Source: Actinostola sp. cb2023 | Lineage: Eukaryota; Cnidaria; Anthozoa; Actiniaria; Actinostolidae | Assembly (NCBI GenBank): GCA_033675265.1 | Contig: JAUJYZ010000693.1 | Span: 1-64,000 of the forward strand | DNA length: 64,000 nt | Direction: 5' to 3' | Shown here: positions 46,772 through 58,089 of the stretch, one piece after another | How the letters are laid out: each line of letters opens with the position of its first letter | How positions within the stretch are numbered: the stretch's first letter is position 1 | Position numbers and translations under genes: made by a program | Notes under the pieces: generated by a model | What the model was told of the DNA's origin: nothing | Database searches by the model: none | The model's input: only the letters and a program-made list of their open reading frames with translations

Positions 46772-47732
46772 AGAATATAGTCATACTCACGAGAGTATTC
46801 TTTGGCTGCATGTCTGTTTCTTTCCCAAAGGAATACTGTTCAGTTGTGTGTGACTTCAGTGGAGTGAAGATGAATATCCGAAGCTTGAGGCTTTTAAATA
46901 CGAAGCTTGCAAAGCTAGAAATTGCCGATACTTGTTGTGGAAATGAAGGGTAGAAATCTCAAAGTTTCTTCAAGCAGTTAGAACGGACGAAATTGAAAAA
47001 CGAGAGAAATAATGAACACCAAAGAAAACTCAAGCACGATGTGGACATTTAATATATTGAAAGATTGGGCTAACTATATCGCAATAATCATACGGAGAAC
47101 TACATCTACACTTCTTGTAGAACATGGAGAAACTCGTTTGTGATTTCATTTTGAAGAGTAAGTGACTCGATACGTTTCTTTAGTGTTTAGTATAGTTATG
47201 ATCTGTATCAGTATTCATGTATTAAATCTAGCTGCTTAACGAATCCAAATAACTGTCGATTTATTGGATTATGATATGATATTTGAATAGTATTTGAAGA
47301 TTAAACTAAGATTGTATTATAATATCTTTTGTATATAGTTTTTCTTAGTACACGTTATATATTAGAGTGCAAATATTATATCCGTGAAATAAGCGCTAAC
47401 ATTTAGTACTAATTAACATTTTACTAGTTTTACTACTGAGTAGACAACAATGATAAAGCATTTGGTGCTATTTATTAGTACTATTTAGTTAGCTAACTAT
47501 TTCATGGATATAATATTTGCACTCTAGTATTCTCTAAGTTAGTCATATTAGTATTCCCTATATAGAGTATACTAATAAGGCTTTGTAGCAAAAGAAAACA
47601 AAGAGCTTTATTAGTATTCTCTATATAGAGAATACTAATGAGTCCATTGTTAAAGCCCTATTAGTTACTTTATGAGATATAGAACGCACAAATGCTGGGC
47701 GCTGATTGGTCGAGTGAGTATGACTATATTCT
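46772..47732. mobile_element. 961-bp TIR element splitting the 74-bp satellite
   Basis: 19-bp ends AGAATATAGTCATACTCAC (46772) and GTGAGTATGACTATATTCT (to 47732) are perfect inverse complements. No transposase was recognised inside. It contains the GAGTGCAA-type MITE at 47365-47524 and a palindrome (tattctctatatagagaata) near 47610. Confidence 0.75.
47365..47524. mobile_element. MITE, GAGTGCAA family relative, nested
   Basis: GAGTGCAAATATTATATCC at the left end and its near-complement ending TTTGCACTC at 47524, flanked by TA on both sides. The termini share the GAGTGCAA octamer with copies at 26754 and 54753, but the next 12 bases differ. Confidence 0.75.
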
Positions 47733-49525
47733 AAGAGTTGATAGCCTTGTAGTAGCGAACCAATCAGAACGCGCGCTAGCTCATATCCAGAGATTATCTA
47801 CGTTATAAGAGCTGATAGCCTAGTAGTACCGAACCAATCAGAATGCACGCTAGCTCATATCCAGAGATTGTCTATATTTTAATATAAGAGCTGATAGCCT
47901 AGTAGTAGCGAACCAATCAGAACGCGCGCTAGCTCATATCCAGAGGTTGTCTATATTATAAGAGCTGATAGCCTAGTAGTAGCGAACCAATCAGAACGCG
48001 CGCTAGCTCATTCCCAGAGGTTGTCTATATTATAAGAGCTGATAGCCTAGTAGTAGTGAACCAATCAGAACGCGCGCTAGCTCATATCCAGAGGTTGTCT
48101 ATATTATAAGAGCTGATAGCCTAGTAGTAGCGAACCAATCAGAACGCGCGCTAGCTCATATCCAGAGGTTGTCTATATTATAAGAGCTGATAGCCTAGTA
48201 GTAGTGAACCAATCAGAACGCGCGCTAGCTCATATCCAGAGGTTGTCTATATTATAAGAGCTGATAGCCTAGTAGTAGCAAACCAATCAGAACGCACACT
48301 AGCTCATATCCAGAGGTTGTCTATATTATAAGAGCTGATAGCCTAGTAGTAGTGAACCAATCAGAACGCGCGCTAGCTCATATCCAGAGGTTGTCTATAT
48401 TATAAGAGCTGATAGCCTAGTAGTAGCGAACCAATCAGAACGCGCGCTATCTCATATCCAAAGGTTGTCTATATTATAAGAGCTGATAGCCTAGTAGTAG
48501 CGAACCAATCAGAACGCGCGCTAGCTCATATCCAGAGGTTGTATATATAATAAGAGCTGATAGCCTAGTAGTAGCGAACCAATCAGAACGCGCGCTAGCT
48601 CATATCCAGAGGTTGTCTATATTATAAGAGCTGATAGCCTAGTAGTAGCGAACCAATCAGAACGCGCGCTAGCTCATATCCATAGGCTATCTATATTATA
48701 AGAGCTGATAGCCTAGTAGTAGCGAACCAATCAGAACGCGCGCTAGCTCATATCCAGAGGTTGTCTATATTATAAGAGCTGATAGCCTAGTAGTAGTGAA
48801 CCAATCAGAACGCGCGCTAGCTCATATCCAGAGGTTGTCTATATTATAAGAGCTGATAGCCTAGTAGTAGTGAACCAATCAGAACGCGCGCTAGCTCATA
48901 TCCAGAGGTTGTCTATATTATAAGAGCTGATAGCCTAGTAGTAGCGAACCAATCAGAACGCGCGCTAGCTCATATCCAAAGGTTGTCTATATTATAAGAG
49001 CTGATAGCCTAGTAGTAGCGAACCAATCAGAACGCGCGCTAGCTCATATCCAGAGACTGTCTATATTATAAGAGCTGATAGCCTAGTAGTAGCGAACCAA
49101 TCAGAACGCGCGCTAGCTCATATCCAGAGGTTGTCTAGATCTATATTATAAGAGCTGATAGCCTAGTAGTAGCGAACCAATCAGAACGCGCGCTAGCTCA
49201 TATCCAGAGGTTGTCTATATTATAAGAGCTGATAGCCTAGTAGTAGTGAACCAATCAGAACGCGCGCTAGCTCATATCCAGAGACTGTCTATATTATAAG
49301 AGCTGATAGCCTAGTAGTAGCGAACCAATCAGAACGCGCGCTAGCTCATATCCAGAGGTTGTCTATATTATAAGAGCTGATAGCCTAGTAGTAGCGAACC
49401 AATCAGAACGCGCGCTAGCTCATATCCAGAGGTTGTCTATATTATAAGAGCTGATAGCCTAGTAGTAGTGAACCAATCAGAACGCGCGCTAGCTCATATC
49501 CAGAGGTTGTCTATATAATAATGTG
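47733..49525. repeat. 74-bp satellite, about 24 copies
   Basis: Period 74 bp with alternating 'agtagcgaacc' and 'agtagtgaacc' variants. One copy has a 6-bp insertion (tctaga near 49135) and a few have internal differences (47880, 48540). 'gaaccaatcagaacgcgcgc' is the most conserved segment. No ORF. Confidence 0.93.
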
Positions 49526-49648
49526 TAAATAGATAGTGAGTAGCGAAAAGCCAGCGTTTTGAACAAAAATAAAGCGAAAATTCAGTAAATGTTAGAATAA
49601 ATTCGAAGATAGTATGATATTTGGGATATTAAATATATCTAGTTTCTC

Positions 49649-50990
49649 CACAGGTATCCCAAGCTCAGTATCAGTGGCGTAAATACAGTAAATGTATAGG
49701 CTTTCTTGTTCTGGTGTACTTGAATAAATAAATAAAAAATCGTTTGCCTTTATTCGACTTGTACTTGTTCCTTGTGTTGTCCTTTACCTCTGTAGGAATT
49801 TCTAGGCCATTCCGCTTGAAATTGAGAGAGTTACGGCGGTTAAAAAAAAAATTCCCTACCAGTCAGAAAATATAGAAGGTAGGTCACTCATGGCCGCCAG
49901 CGAACTCACATGGTCCCACTCAAATGCTCGTAAATCTCTCGAAACTAGACATAACGCCAAATTTCTTTCGGTAAACTGTAGTCCAATACAAGTCCGATAA
50001 ATCACACTACCATTCCTTTCTCTTACTCATCGCTATCTGCATCCATGAGGAAGGTTTTTGTGACTTTCATCGGCTGAACATGAACCTCTGTACCTTCAAG
50101 TCTGACACAGATTTTTGAACGGCCGTACAAAAATGACACACCGGGGAGGGACAGAGGTACAATACAATACAATGCAATAGTTTATTTCAACACGTGTCGT
50201 CCAGGAGCGTGAAGCTCGATCGTTCAAAATACGAACGTGCAGTAGTAATAATCTAATCAAGTTGACACTTGAATAAAATTTCGTTCTATCATAGATTACA
50301 GTATTTCTTCTGTCAAATTAATGCTTCTGATTTCAAGGAAAACGCCTTTGGAGCAAATTCCAAATGTGGTATTGAAAATTAACACGAATTCGAAGAAAAG
50401 ATTTTGTTATAATCTCTGACAAGATATGGTTGCAATCCTCACTGGAGGGTACGGAAATTTTATTCAAATGTCAAATGTACCTCTGTTCCTCCCCGGTGTG
50501 TGCATTTTTGTACGGCCGTTCAAAATCCGTCCGTCAGACTGTCAGAGGTACAGAGGTTCATGTTGCCGATGAAAGTCACAAAAACCTTGCTCTTGGATGC
50601 AGATAGCGATGAGTAAGAGAAGGGAATGGCAGTGTGATTTATCGGACTTGTATTGGACTACAGTTTACCGAAAGAAATTTGGCGTTATGTCTAGTTTCGA
50701 GAGATTTACGAGCATTTGAGTGGGACCATGTGAGTTCGCTGGCGACCATGAGTGACCTACCTTCTATATTTCTTACTGGTAGGGAATTTTTTTTAAAACC
50801 GCCGTAACTCTCTCAATTTCAAGCGGAATGGCCTAGAAATTCCTACAGAGGTAAAGGACAACACAAGGAACAAGTACGAGTCGAATAAAGGCAAACGATT
50901 TTTTTATTTATTTATTCAAGTACACCAGAACAAGAAAGCCTATACATTTACTGTATTTACGCCGCTGATACTGAGCTTGGGCTACCTGTG
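49649..50990. mobile_element. 1.34-kb foldback element with about 510-bp arms
   Basis: Ends CACAGGTATCCCAAGCTCAG (49649) and the inverse of CACAGGTAGCCCAAGCTCAG (50990). The arms are collinear inverted copies for roughly 510 bp, including 'gcctttattcgact', 'tggcctagaaattcctacag' and 'ccggggagg', with a few substitutions and indels. The unpaired centre (about 50165-50475) holds no ORF. No clear target duplication (flanks tttctc and cttaaa). It shares its terminal word with the foldback at 25247. Confidence 0.85.
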
Positions 50991-51600
50991 CTTAAATTGG
51001 ATTATAAATAAATATATGTGATTGTTTGTTGACAAATCAAAGCGTCCCGAACCCAGCATGCACACATCCATGTACACTTTAGAAACTCTTATCACTTCCA
51101 AGTGTTGAGAAATATAAGTCATATCGCTATTGTGGGTTCCTTATAATTAGTAAGCAACAATGATATTGGAACCATTTACTATACGTTCTTGACCTTTCGC
51201 GAACCGGCGGACACGATGTACTGTAGTACAAGAGCAGTGACACAAATCATGCTTCTTCGGATATCCATATCCATATCTCGATCCCCGGCCGTAAAGTGCT
51301 GGTATTAACGACTAAATGATGAATCTCAAGAAGCTAAGAAGTGCAGATATAATCAACTGATCGGCACGGCAAATGGAGATCTTCCATCGAAGTATTTTGG
51401 CGCCAAATATTTAAATATAAATGTCTTTCAGTGTTGTTTCCACGTTCGGTCTGTGTGGAGCACGTACTGTAAAGACAAAAGAACTTTATGAAAGATTGCT
51501 ATTCAAACTTCATTGAAATATTCATGATACTTTATGATGACGTCATTAGCATTATTTAAGACCAACTTAATTATGCAAAGGCGTCTGTTCGCAACGGTCG
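50991..51600. other. intergenic, nothing recognised
   Basis: Mixed-composition sequence without ORFs over 60 codons or recognised repeats. Confidence 0.4.
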
Positions 51601-52229
51601 TCACAAGAACTGGTCGTGATGTCTTCAGCGCGTCCGGCAACGGATCCAGAAGCAATTACTGGCATTAGACGGACTGTAAGAGTCTTGAATCAGCAAAACA
51701 CAGCTTCGTTGGTTGAGTCCTGCGACTACAAATGCTTCTTCGGTTAAGTTCCGCCGGTGGTGAGTGGAATGGATGGAACCACTAGCGTCAACCACGTGGC
51801 CGACGCCAGCTACGAATTCGGTTTCTGATGCGGCTGCCTTGGAAGGCAATCAGGCAAGCCTTGAATCCTTGAGGTAATGGTTTAAGATTCTGTTGTCGTG
51901 ACTTTGCTGAACCAAAATTATGTGTTTTATTGGTGAGAGTTGGGAATATAAGATTGTGATATTTTGTCCGTTAGTTTCTGTTGGATCGAGTTGCGAAATT
52001 TCTTACACGAGGGATTTGGTTCATTGCCCTAATCAGTGTAATTGTCCCTTTCCCGCCATTTGGAGATGAACTTAAAGGTGTATAAGAATCGTCAGTCTTG
52101 TAAGAGGTTTACCGAGTTAATCAGTGGAACGTTCAATCAACGACTATAAGACGGGGGCCGTAACAGTCTTGGGGAAGTAGAGCCTCCATACATAATACTC
52201 CCTATTACTGTCGAGCCATCTAAGCCGAG
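51600..52229 (+). other. probable 5' part of a second DIRS-like element
   Basis: A plus-strand frame fragment near 51790-51880 (NSVSDAAALEGNQASLESL) and one starting at 51619 look protein-like but are broken and unrecognised. They precede DIRS-type RNase H and recombinase pieces on the same strand, so this may be decayed gag-like sequence. The RT is absent. Confidence 0.3.
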
Positions 52230-52705
52230 ATTGTGCATTGCTGCGCGATTTGTCGATCTCTGGGCCGGACAAGCATTCCGTGGAGGACCGAGAAACACTG
52301 GGCAGTTTCAGTGTCTACAGGTGCCTCCTCGTCTCACTGGACCGGTGTTATCCATTACCAACCGGGTGATTTGATTCTCGGGGTCTTTCAGGAACCGAGT
52401 TTGGCGAAGGCGAATAATTAAATACAAAGACGTGGGCTGTAGCGAAGGTTTTGGAGTCACTACCTATGGGTATAGGGTACTGCCGGTTGGATGTACAGGT
52501 CGATAACCAAACCGTAATTCACACTTGGGGCGTGTTCATATTCCGGTTGGTGACGAAAGAAACATCCTGTTGGAACTATTGTACGTTCTCTCAAGCAGTA
52601 ACCCAGCAGATTGGTTCTCAGGTGTATTGTCTAAAGCGGACTCAATATTGTCTGGAACTGAAATGCTGCACTGGGAGGCGATATTTATACATTATTTCGC
52701 TTGAA
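52230..52705 (+). pseudogene. DIRS-like RNase H remnant
   Basis: In plus-strand frames: STGASSSHWTGVIHY at about 52315 (the family normally has TDAS, so the catalytic Asp appears changed to Gly), then CRLDVQVDNQTVIHTWG at about 52480-52535, then SNPADWFSGVLSKADS at about 52600-52645. This is the RNase H plus tail order of DIRS elements, split over at least two frames with stops. Confidence 0.65.
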
Positions 52706-53016
52706 TAAACATCGATCAAAAGTAGACAACGAGCGCGGCTTGCTGCTGGCAGGGACTACCGTATTAGTGCCCGGGAAAACGCATCCACATGAACACAGGG
52801 ATCCCGTCAAGATTAGTGTCGCTGTTCGCTACGCGCGCAGATGATTGTGATGCCTTGCTATCTCCCTTACTATCGTGGTGGCCAATGTCAAAAGCGATTT
52901 CCTCCAAGGAATTTTAAAAAGACAAGGTTCAAAGGAAGCCATCCTATGCCCAACAAAATATGGTTTTGTACCATTCTCAACACCTTGGGACTTATGGGAT
53001 TTCAATTGAAGATTTT

Positions 53017-53450
53017 TAAAGTGCCTATGAAACGAAAAAAACAGACCCCGTTTTTATTTGCTACTACGAAAGTTTACTATTTGCTTGTTTACATGGCGTT
53101 AATAAAAAGTGAATTGAGCTACGGGAACATTTTTTTTTATTTCGCCCACGAAGTTGGCCATTTTGTGTTTCAAAGTGCGACAATTCCCGCTCGGTCAAAC
53201 TATAGAAATGTGACGTCAGGAGTTGTGCAAACAAAGGCATGCACACCTCTTGACGTCACCGAGCCATTGTCAAGGGCCCAGTCTCTTGTCGCCCATTTTG
53301 GTTGAAAATGATAATTTTCGAACCGCAAAAAGAAAATGTTCGCACGCTCAAAGTCGATGTTTAAATACAGCAAATGTTCAGAGAAAGACCAAACAACAAT
53401 AATGTACAATAAAACAAGGATCGACATTTTCGTTTCATAGGCACTTTAAA
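53017..53450. mobile_element. 434-bp MITE with 24-bp TIRs inside the DIRS-like remnant
   Basis: 'tttaaagtgcctatgaaacg' at 53017 and its complement 'cgtttcataggcactttaaa' ending at 53450. Inside, 'cgtttcaaagtgcgacaatt'-like words recur. It separates the RNase H and recombinase relics. Confidence 0.75.
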
Positions 53451-53589
53451 TGGAAGAAATTAACAAACTCTACAGAAATTGTAATAACTGTTTTGTTTAA
53501 ATTTATTGTGGCCACTAGCATTTGGTGCCGAGACTGTTCGTGCCTTCAGTTGACTTCCCTCGTTTATATGTCCGGTCACAGGTATCAAA

Positions 53590-53926
53590 GTGTACCGATG
53601 GCGGTTGGCGAGCTAATGGTTTATTCCATTACGCGAGTGTTATCGGTTTAGGCCTTTAAAACTTGCGGGAGAGGTTTCAACTGCACCACTGGATTCGCCT
53701 GCAGCTCATAATCGTTTAGCGATCTGCGCCTCATCAGTATATGAAAGTAGCAAAATTACGCTGCATGCATGGATTGAGAAGGGGTTGTGCAATTTCTCTA
53801 GCAACGGGTGGAGCGGAATTGGAAACAGTGACGAACCACGTTGGCTGGAGGACTGCAGGTACAGCACGTCATTACATCAATATGGAGCAGGTGTTAAGGT
53901 CTGGAGGTCTGGGGATTCGTTAGCAG
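53590..53926 (+). pseudogene. tyrosine recombinase C-terminal fragment (DIRS/Ngaro-like)
   Basis: The open stretch 53741-53926 reads MHGLRRGCAISLATGG, VTNHVGWRTAGTARHYINM and ends at a stop. The H-x-x-R box, the NHVGW His/Trp and the terminal Tyr (HYINM) are the catalytic set of tyrosine recombinases. Upstream 53590-53740 is in other frames. In DIRS elements this enzyme integrates circular DNA without target duplication. It fits as the 3' end of the element whose RNase H lies at 52230-52705. A Crypton origin is a less likely alternative. Confidence 0.7.
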
Positions 53927-54750
53927 AGCGGCCATTGGACCTAGATGAATCATACCAGGGACAGAACGAATTTATGGGCTTCACACGAGCCTTTGCAATG
54001 ACTGAGGGAGACCCAAACAAACTCTAGGCAACATTAATATATTCTTATTATATACAGCAGTATATGGTAGAGATAGTTCTCCGGTTTTATAGACCAATGT
54101 CACAAGTATGCGCGCTACAGCCGTGAGCTGCACGAGACATGTTGTGATGCGTCAGCCTTTCCTAGTCAAATTGATGTCTATTGTTCTCAGTAGATGGAAC
54201 TTGACAGGCTAAAGTACGCGCACATTCTGTTCAGGGCAGATAATGGTTGCATAATATTCAGCTGACTCGCTATTGCTTTAGACGTCATACAGAAAGAAGG
54301 TATTCAGCGGGAAAGCTTGTTGAACTTTATATGGGGGAGGGGATTTATTAAGGATTGGGAAGACCAACCAGAGTATGTCAGACAAAACCAGAATGCGAAG
54401 CACCCGAAGCGTATAGTGTGAGGCCTAGGGCTACTCAGTACTAAGAGATGAGACAGGGAGGGCGTGTCCATACCTTAATGCTAATAAGGCAGCAGAAAGG
54501 ATATTGTACTATTTCCTTTGTGAATCACTCCAGTGTCTATTGATGACTGCACCAAGTTCTTGTGCTATCACAGGAGAGTGTATTGTTCGACTTCAACAAC
54601 AAGCGCAAATCCAGGATGATGGTTGGCAAACTATGAGTATATTTCCTATTATATTTGATACATATTTTTATTCTATTTATACATACAGTATTTTACAACG
54701 TTTTACTCTTGTAATTATTATTATTATTTTTGTATAATAGTTCATGTGTG
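53927..54750. other. no recognised gene
   Basis: No supported coding region. Position 54080-54300 has mixed sequence without repeats that I could identify. Confidence 0.4.
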
Positions 54751-54752
54751 TA

Positions 54753-54892
54753 GAGTGCAATTTAGAAAAGCGTGAAATAGTACTAACTTTAAATAGTACT
54801 AATATAGGTATTTCTATTGTTTTCTATTGTTTCATTAGTGCTATTTAGTACTAATTAGTTATTTAGTTTTCAAGCTTTTCTAAATTGCACTC
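54753..54892. mobile_element. MITE, GAGTGCAA family, copy 2
   Basis: GAGTGCAATTTAGAAAAGCG at the left, 'gcttttctaaattgcactc' at the right, TA on both sides (54751-54752 and 54893-54894). It shares 'tctattgttttctattgttt' with copy 1 at 26754-26865. Confidence 0.8.
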
Positions 54893-55431
54893 TAATGCGC
54901 ATACGATAATAATACTTTATTCAAATACTAAACAATATTTGAAAAGGAGAAACTTTGAGGTTAGCTAAATTATCATTCTAATATGCACAATATAAAGTAA
55001 TAATTAAAACTATTATTATTATTTTTTATCTTCCAAAAAGACCGGCATTAATAATAATAATAAAATAATAATAATAATTGTTTTCTGGACTTGGGCGGGA
55101 TCTAAAATTAGATATACTCTGCATATTATCATTTTTGACTGATTCAAATAATTGTATCGTTGTAATACTGTGGTATGTACTCCTATTTACCACGGCTCTC
55201 GACCAATCAAAATGCGAGAAATTCATAGATTGTGGTAAAACTTCTTTCAAGTGGGACATTAATCACATGCAAGATGACTTTGGTGACAATTAACTGAACA
55301 ATTAAGTCATACAATAGATCCCTAATTCCCAATCTGGGGGACAATCAATGTAAATATGTAACATATCACCATGTTAAATGTTTTATTTTTTTTAAGACGT
55401 GCTATAGATGGATAATATTTACCTAGAATTA

Positions 55432-56650
55432 TTAGGTAAATACATCATTTATTAAACGTGCTCTCACTTGACTTCCCGCCTGAGTGTTGACATCCTGAAG
55501 AGCTCCCATTTCGGCACCATCCTGTTCCACAACAACATCTGCACCTAAAGGCAAATCAGTGTTGTCTTTAAGGCACATGTTGTGCAGCACTGCAATTGCC
55601 AAAATGATCCTGCAGCAACGACTTGGTTCAAACTGCATCGCCCCACCCGAAACATCTACACAACGGAACCGTTGCTTCCATAGACCAAAGCATCTTTCAA
55701 TGGTGTTCCTTGTCTTGGTATGACTTGATTGGTACCGTTTCTCTGGCTCTGTTACAACATTTGCTTGTTCTGAAAGGGGTCATTAGGTAGGGCTGTAGGG
55801 CATAACCCCTGTAAAGGGGTCATTAGGTAGGGCTGTAGGGCATAACCCCTGTAAAGGGGTCATTAGGTAGGGCTGTAGGGCATAACCCCTGTCACCCAGC
55901 AGCCAGCCATTAAGGGGTCATTAGGTAGGGCTGTAGGGCATAACCCTTGTCACCCAGCAGCCAGCCATTAAGGGGTCATTAGGTAGGGCTGTAGGGCATA
56001 ACCCCTGTCACCCAGCAGCCAGCCATTAAGGGGTCATTAGGTAGGGCTGTAGGGCATAACCCCTGTCACCCAGCAGCCAGCCATTAAGGGGTCATTAGGT
56101 AGGGCTGTAGGGCATAACCCCTGTCACCCAGCAGCCAGCCATTAAGGGGTCATTAGGTAGGGCTGTAGGGCATAACCCTTGTCACCCAGCAGCCAGCCAT
56201 TAAGGGGTCATTAGGTAGGGCTGTAGGGCATAACCCCTGTCACCCAGCAGCCAGCCATTAAGGGGTCATTAGGTAGGGCTGTAGGGCATAACCCCTTTAA
56301 AGGGGTCATTAGGTAGGGCTGTAGGGCATAACCCCTGTAAAGGGGTCATTAGGTAGGGCTGTAGGGCATAACCCCTGTCACCCCAGCAGCCAGCCATCCC
56401 TTCCACCACCATTTTCTAAATGGTATTGCAACTCACTGGTATTGAAAATGTCAGAGTCGTGTGTGGACCCATGCCACTTAGCTAAGACATTTGTAAACAC
56501 AAGATCTGCATTACAAACAGCCATGACATTTATGGCATGGAAGCTTCAGTGTGGCACACATAAAGCCGGGTGTTCCTCCTTGTTTGGAGCCTTTATTGGG
56601 ATCAGGCTTCCATCAATGGCTCCAATAATCCTGGGGAAGCCAGCAATTTC
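55432..56650 (-). pseudogene. PIF/Harbinger transposase (HARBI1-like), catalytic segment expanded into a minisatellite
   Basis: Minus-strand reading: FYEIAGFPRIIGAIDGSLI (first catalytic Asp, about 56620), NVMAVCNADLVFTNVLAKW and HGSTHDSDIFNTSEL (56530-56420), then GWLLGDRGYALQPYLMTP with the second Asp, repeated over 55779-56395. It continues past the array with RYQSSHTKTRNTIERCFG (third catalytic residue Glu, about 55690) and IILAIAVLHNMCLKDN (55600), ending at the stop at 55432. The order and motifs are those of DDE_Tnp_4/HARBI1 nucleases. A one-base shift near 56530 and the array destroy the frame. A cag/G junction at about 56673 could be a splice acceptor, so an upstream exon may exist. 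Confidence 0.85.
55779..56395. repeat. 58/40-bp minisatellite inside HARBI1-like coding sequence, 12 copies
   Basis: Twelve copies of 'gtcattaggtagggctgtag' + 'ggcataaccc'. The spacing order is 40, 40, then seven steps of 58, then 40, 40. Long units add 'gtcacccagcagccagccat', which is deleted in short ones. On the minus strand each long unit encodes the GWLLGDRGYALQPYLMTPL segment once. Since 58 and 40 both leave remainder 1 on division by 3, each unit shifts the frame. Confidence 0.92.
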
Positions 56651-56799
56651 ATAGAATGATGCCATTGTTTCCTGAAACCAACAACATTTCAGTGACTGAA
56701 TTTGAAGGAATTGTATATATACAGCTTATTAGATGTTTTCTCGGGTATTACGGGCTGACATTTTACTCGTTGCTCGCATAAAGAAACTCGGTAATTTAT

Positions 56800-58040
56800 T
56801 TTATTTTATATTTCATTTTTATTTATTATTTATAAATATTTATTTATTATTTATTTATTATTTATTTATTTATTTTTTTTATTCATTTATTTTTTATTCA
56901 TTTTTTTTTTATTTACTTCATATTTATTTATTATTTATTTATTTTATATTTATTTATTATTTATTTACTTTATATTTATTTATTTATTTTATATTTATTT
57001 ATTATTTATTTACTTCATATTTATTTATTTTATATTTATTTATTATTTATTTACTTTATATTTATTTATTTATTTTATATTTATTTATTATTTATTTACT
57101 TCATATTTATTTATTATTTATTTATTTATTATTTATTTATTATTTATTTACTTTATATTTATTTAGTATTTATTTATTTTATATTTATTTAGGACTTTAT
57201 ATTTATTTATTTTTTTTATATTTATTTATTATTTATTTACTTCATATTTATTTATTATTTATTTATTTTATATTTATTTAGTATTTATTTACTTCATATT
57301 TATTTATTATTTATTTATTTTATATTTATTTATTATTTATTTACTTTATATTTATTTATTTATTTTATATTTATTTATTATTTATTTACTTCATATTTAT
57401 TTATTATTTATTTATTTATATTTTTTATTTATTTATTTATTTACTTCATATTTATTTATTATTTATTTATTTTATATTTATATATTATTTATTTACTTTA
57501 TATTTACTTTATTATTTATTTATTATTTATTTATTTTATTTATTTATTTTTATTTATTTATTTATTTTATATTTATTTTTATTTATTTACTTTATATTTA
57601 TTTATTATTTATTTATTTTTATTTATTTATTTATTTACTTTATATTTATTTATTTTTATTTATTTATTATATTTATTTTTATTTATTTTTATTTATTTAC
57701 TTTATATTTATTTATTTATTTTATATTTATTTTTATTTATTTTATTTATATTTATTTTATATTTATTTATTATTTATTTACTTTATTTATTTATTTATTT
57801 ATTTTATATTTATTTATTATTTATTTACTTTATATTTATTTATTTTATATTTATTTATTATTTATTTACTTCATATTTATTTATTATTTATTTATTTTTA
57901 TATTTATTTATTATTTATTTACTTTATATTTATTTATTTTTTATATTTATTTATTATTTATTTACTTCATATTTATTTATTATTATTTATTTTTTATATT
58001 TTTATTTATTATTTATTTACTTTATATTTATTTATTTTTT
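56800..58040. repeat. TTTA-rich low-complexity tract, about 1.24 kb
   Basis: Almost entirely TTTA/TTTAT words arranged in a loose higher-order pattern of 'tttactttatatttatttat' and 'tttacttcatatttattta' about every 36-40 bp. The Tyr/Leu/Phe/Ile ORF at 56733-57281 is an artefact. Confidence 0.93.
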
Positions 58041-58089
58041 ATCTACCAAGAGAAATAATTCAAAAGGTAAATAATTCATTGATATACCA

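Noticed and set aside
56733..57281. 182-codon Tyr/Leu/Phe-rich ORF resembling a membrane protein
   Set aside because: Translation of TTTA low-complexity sequence.
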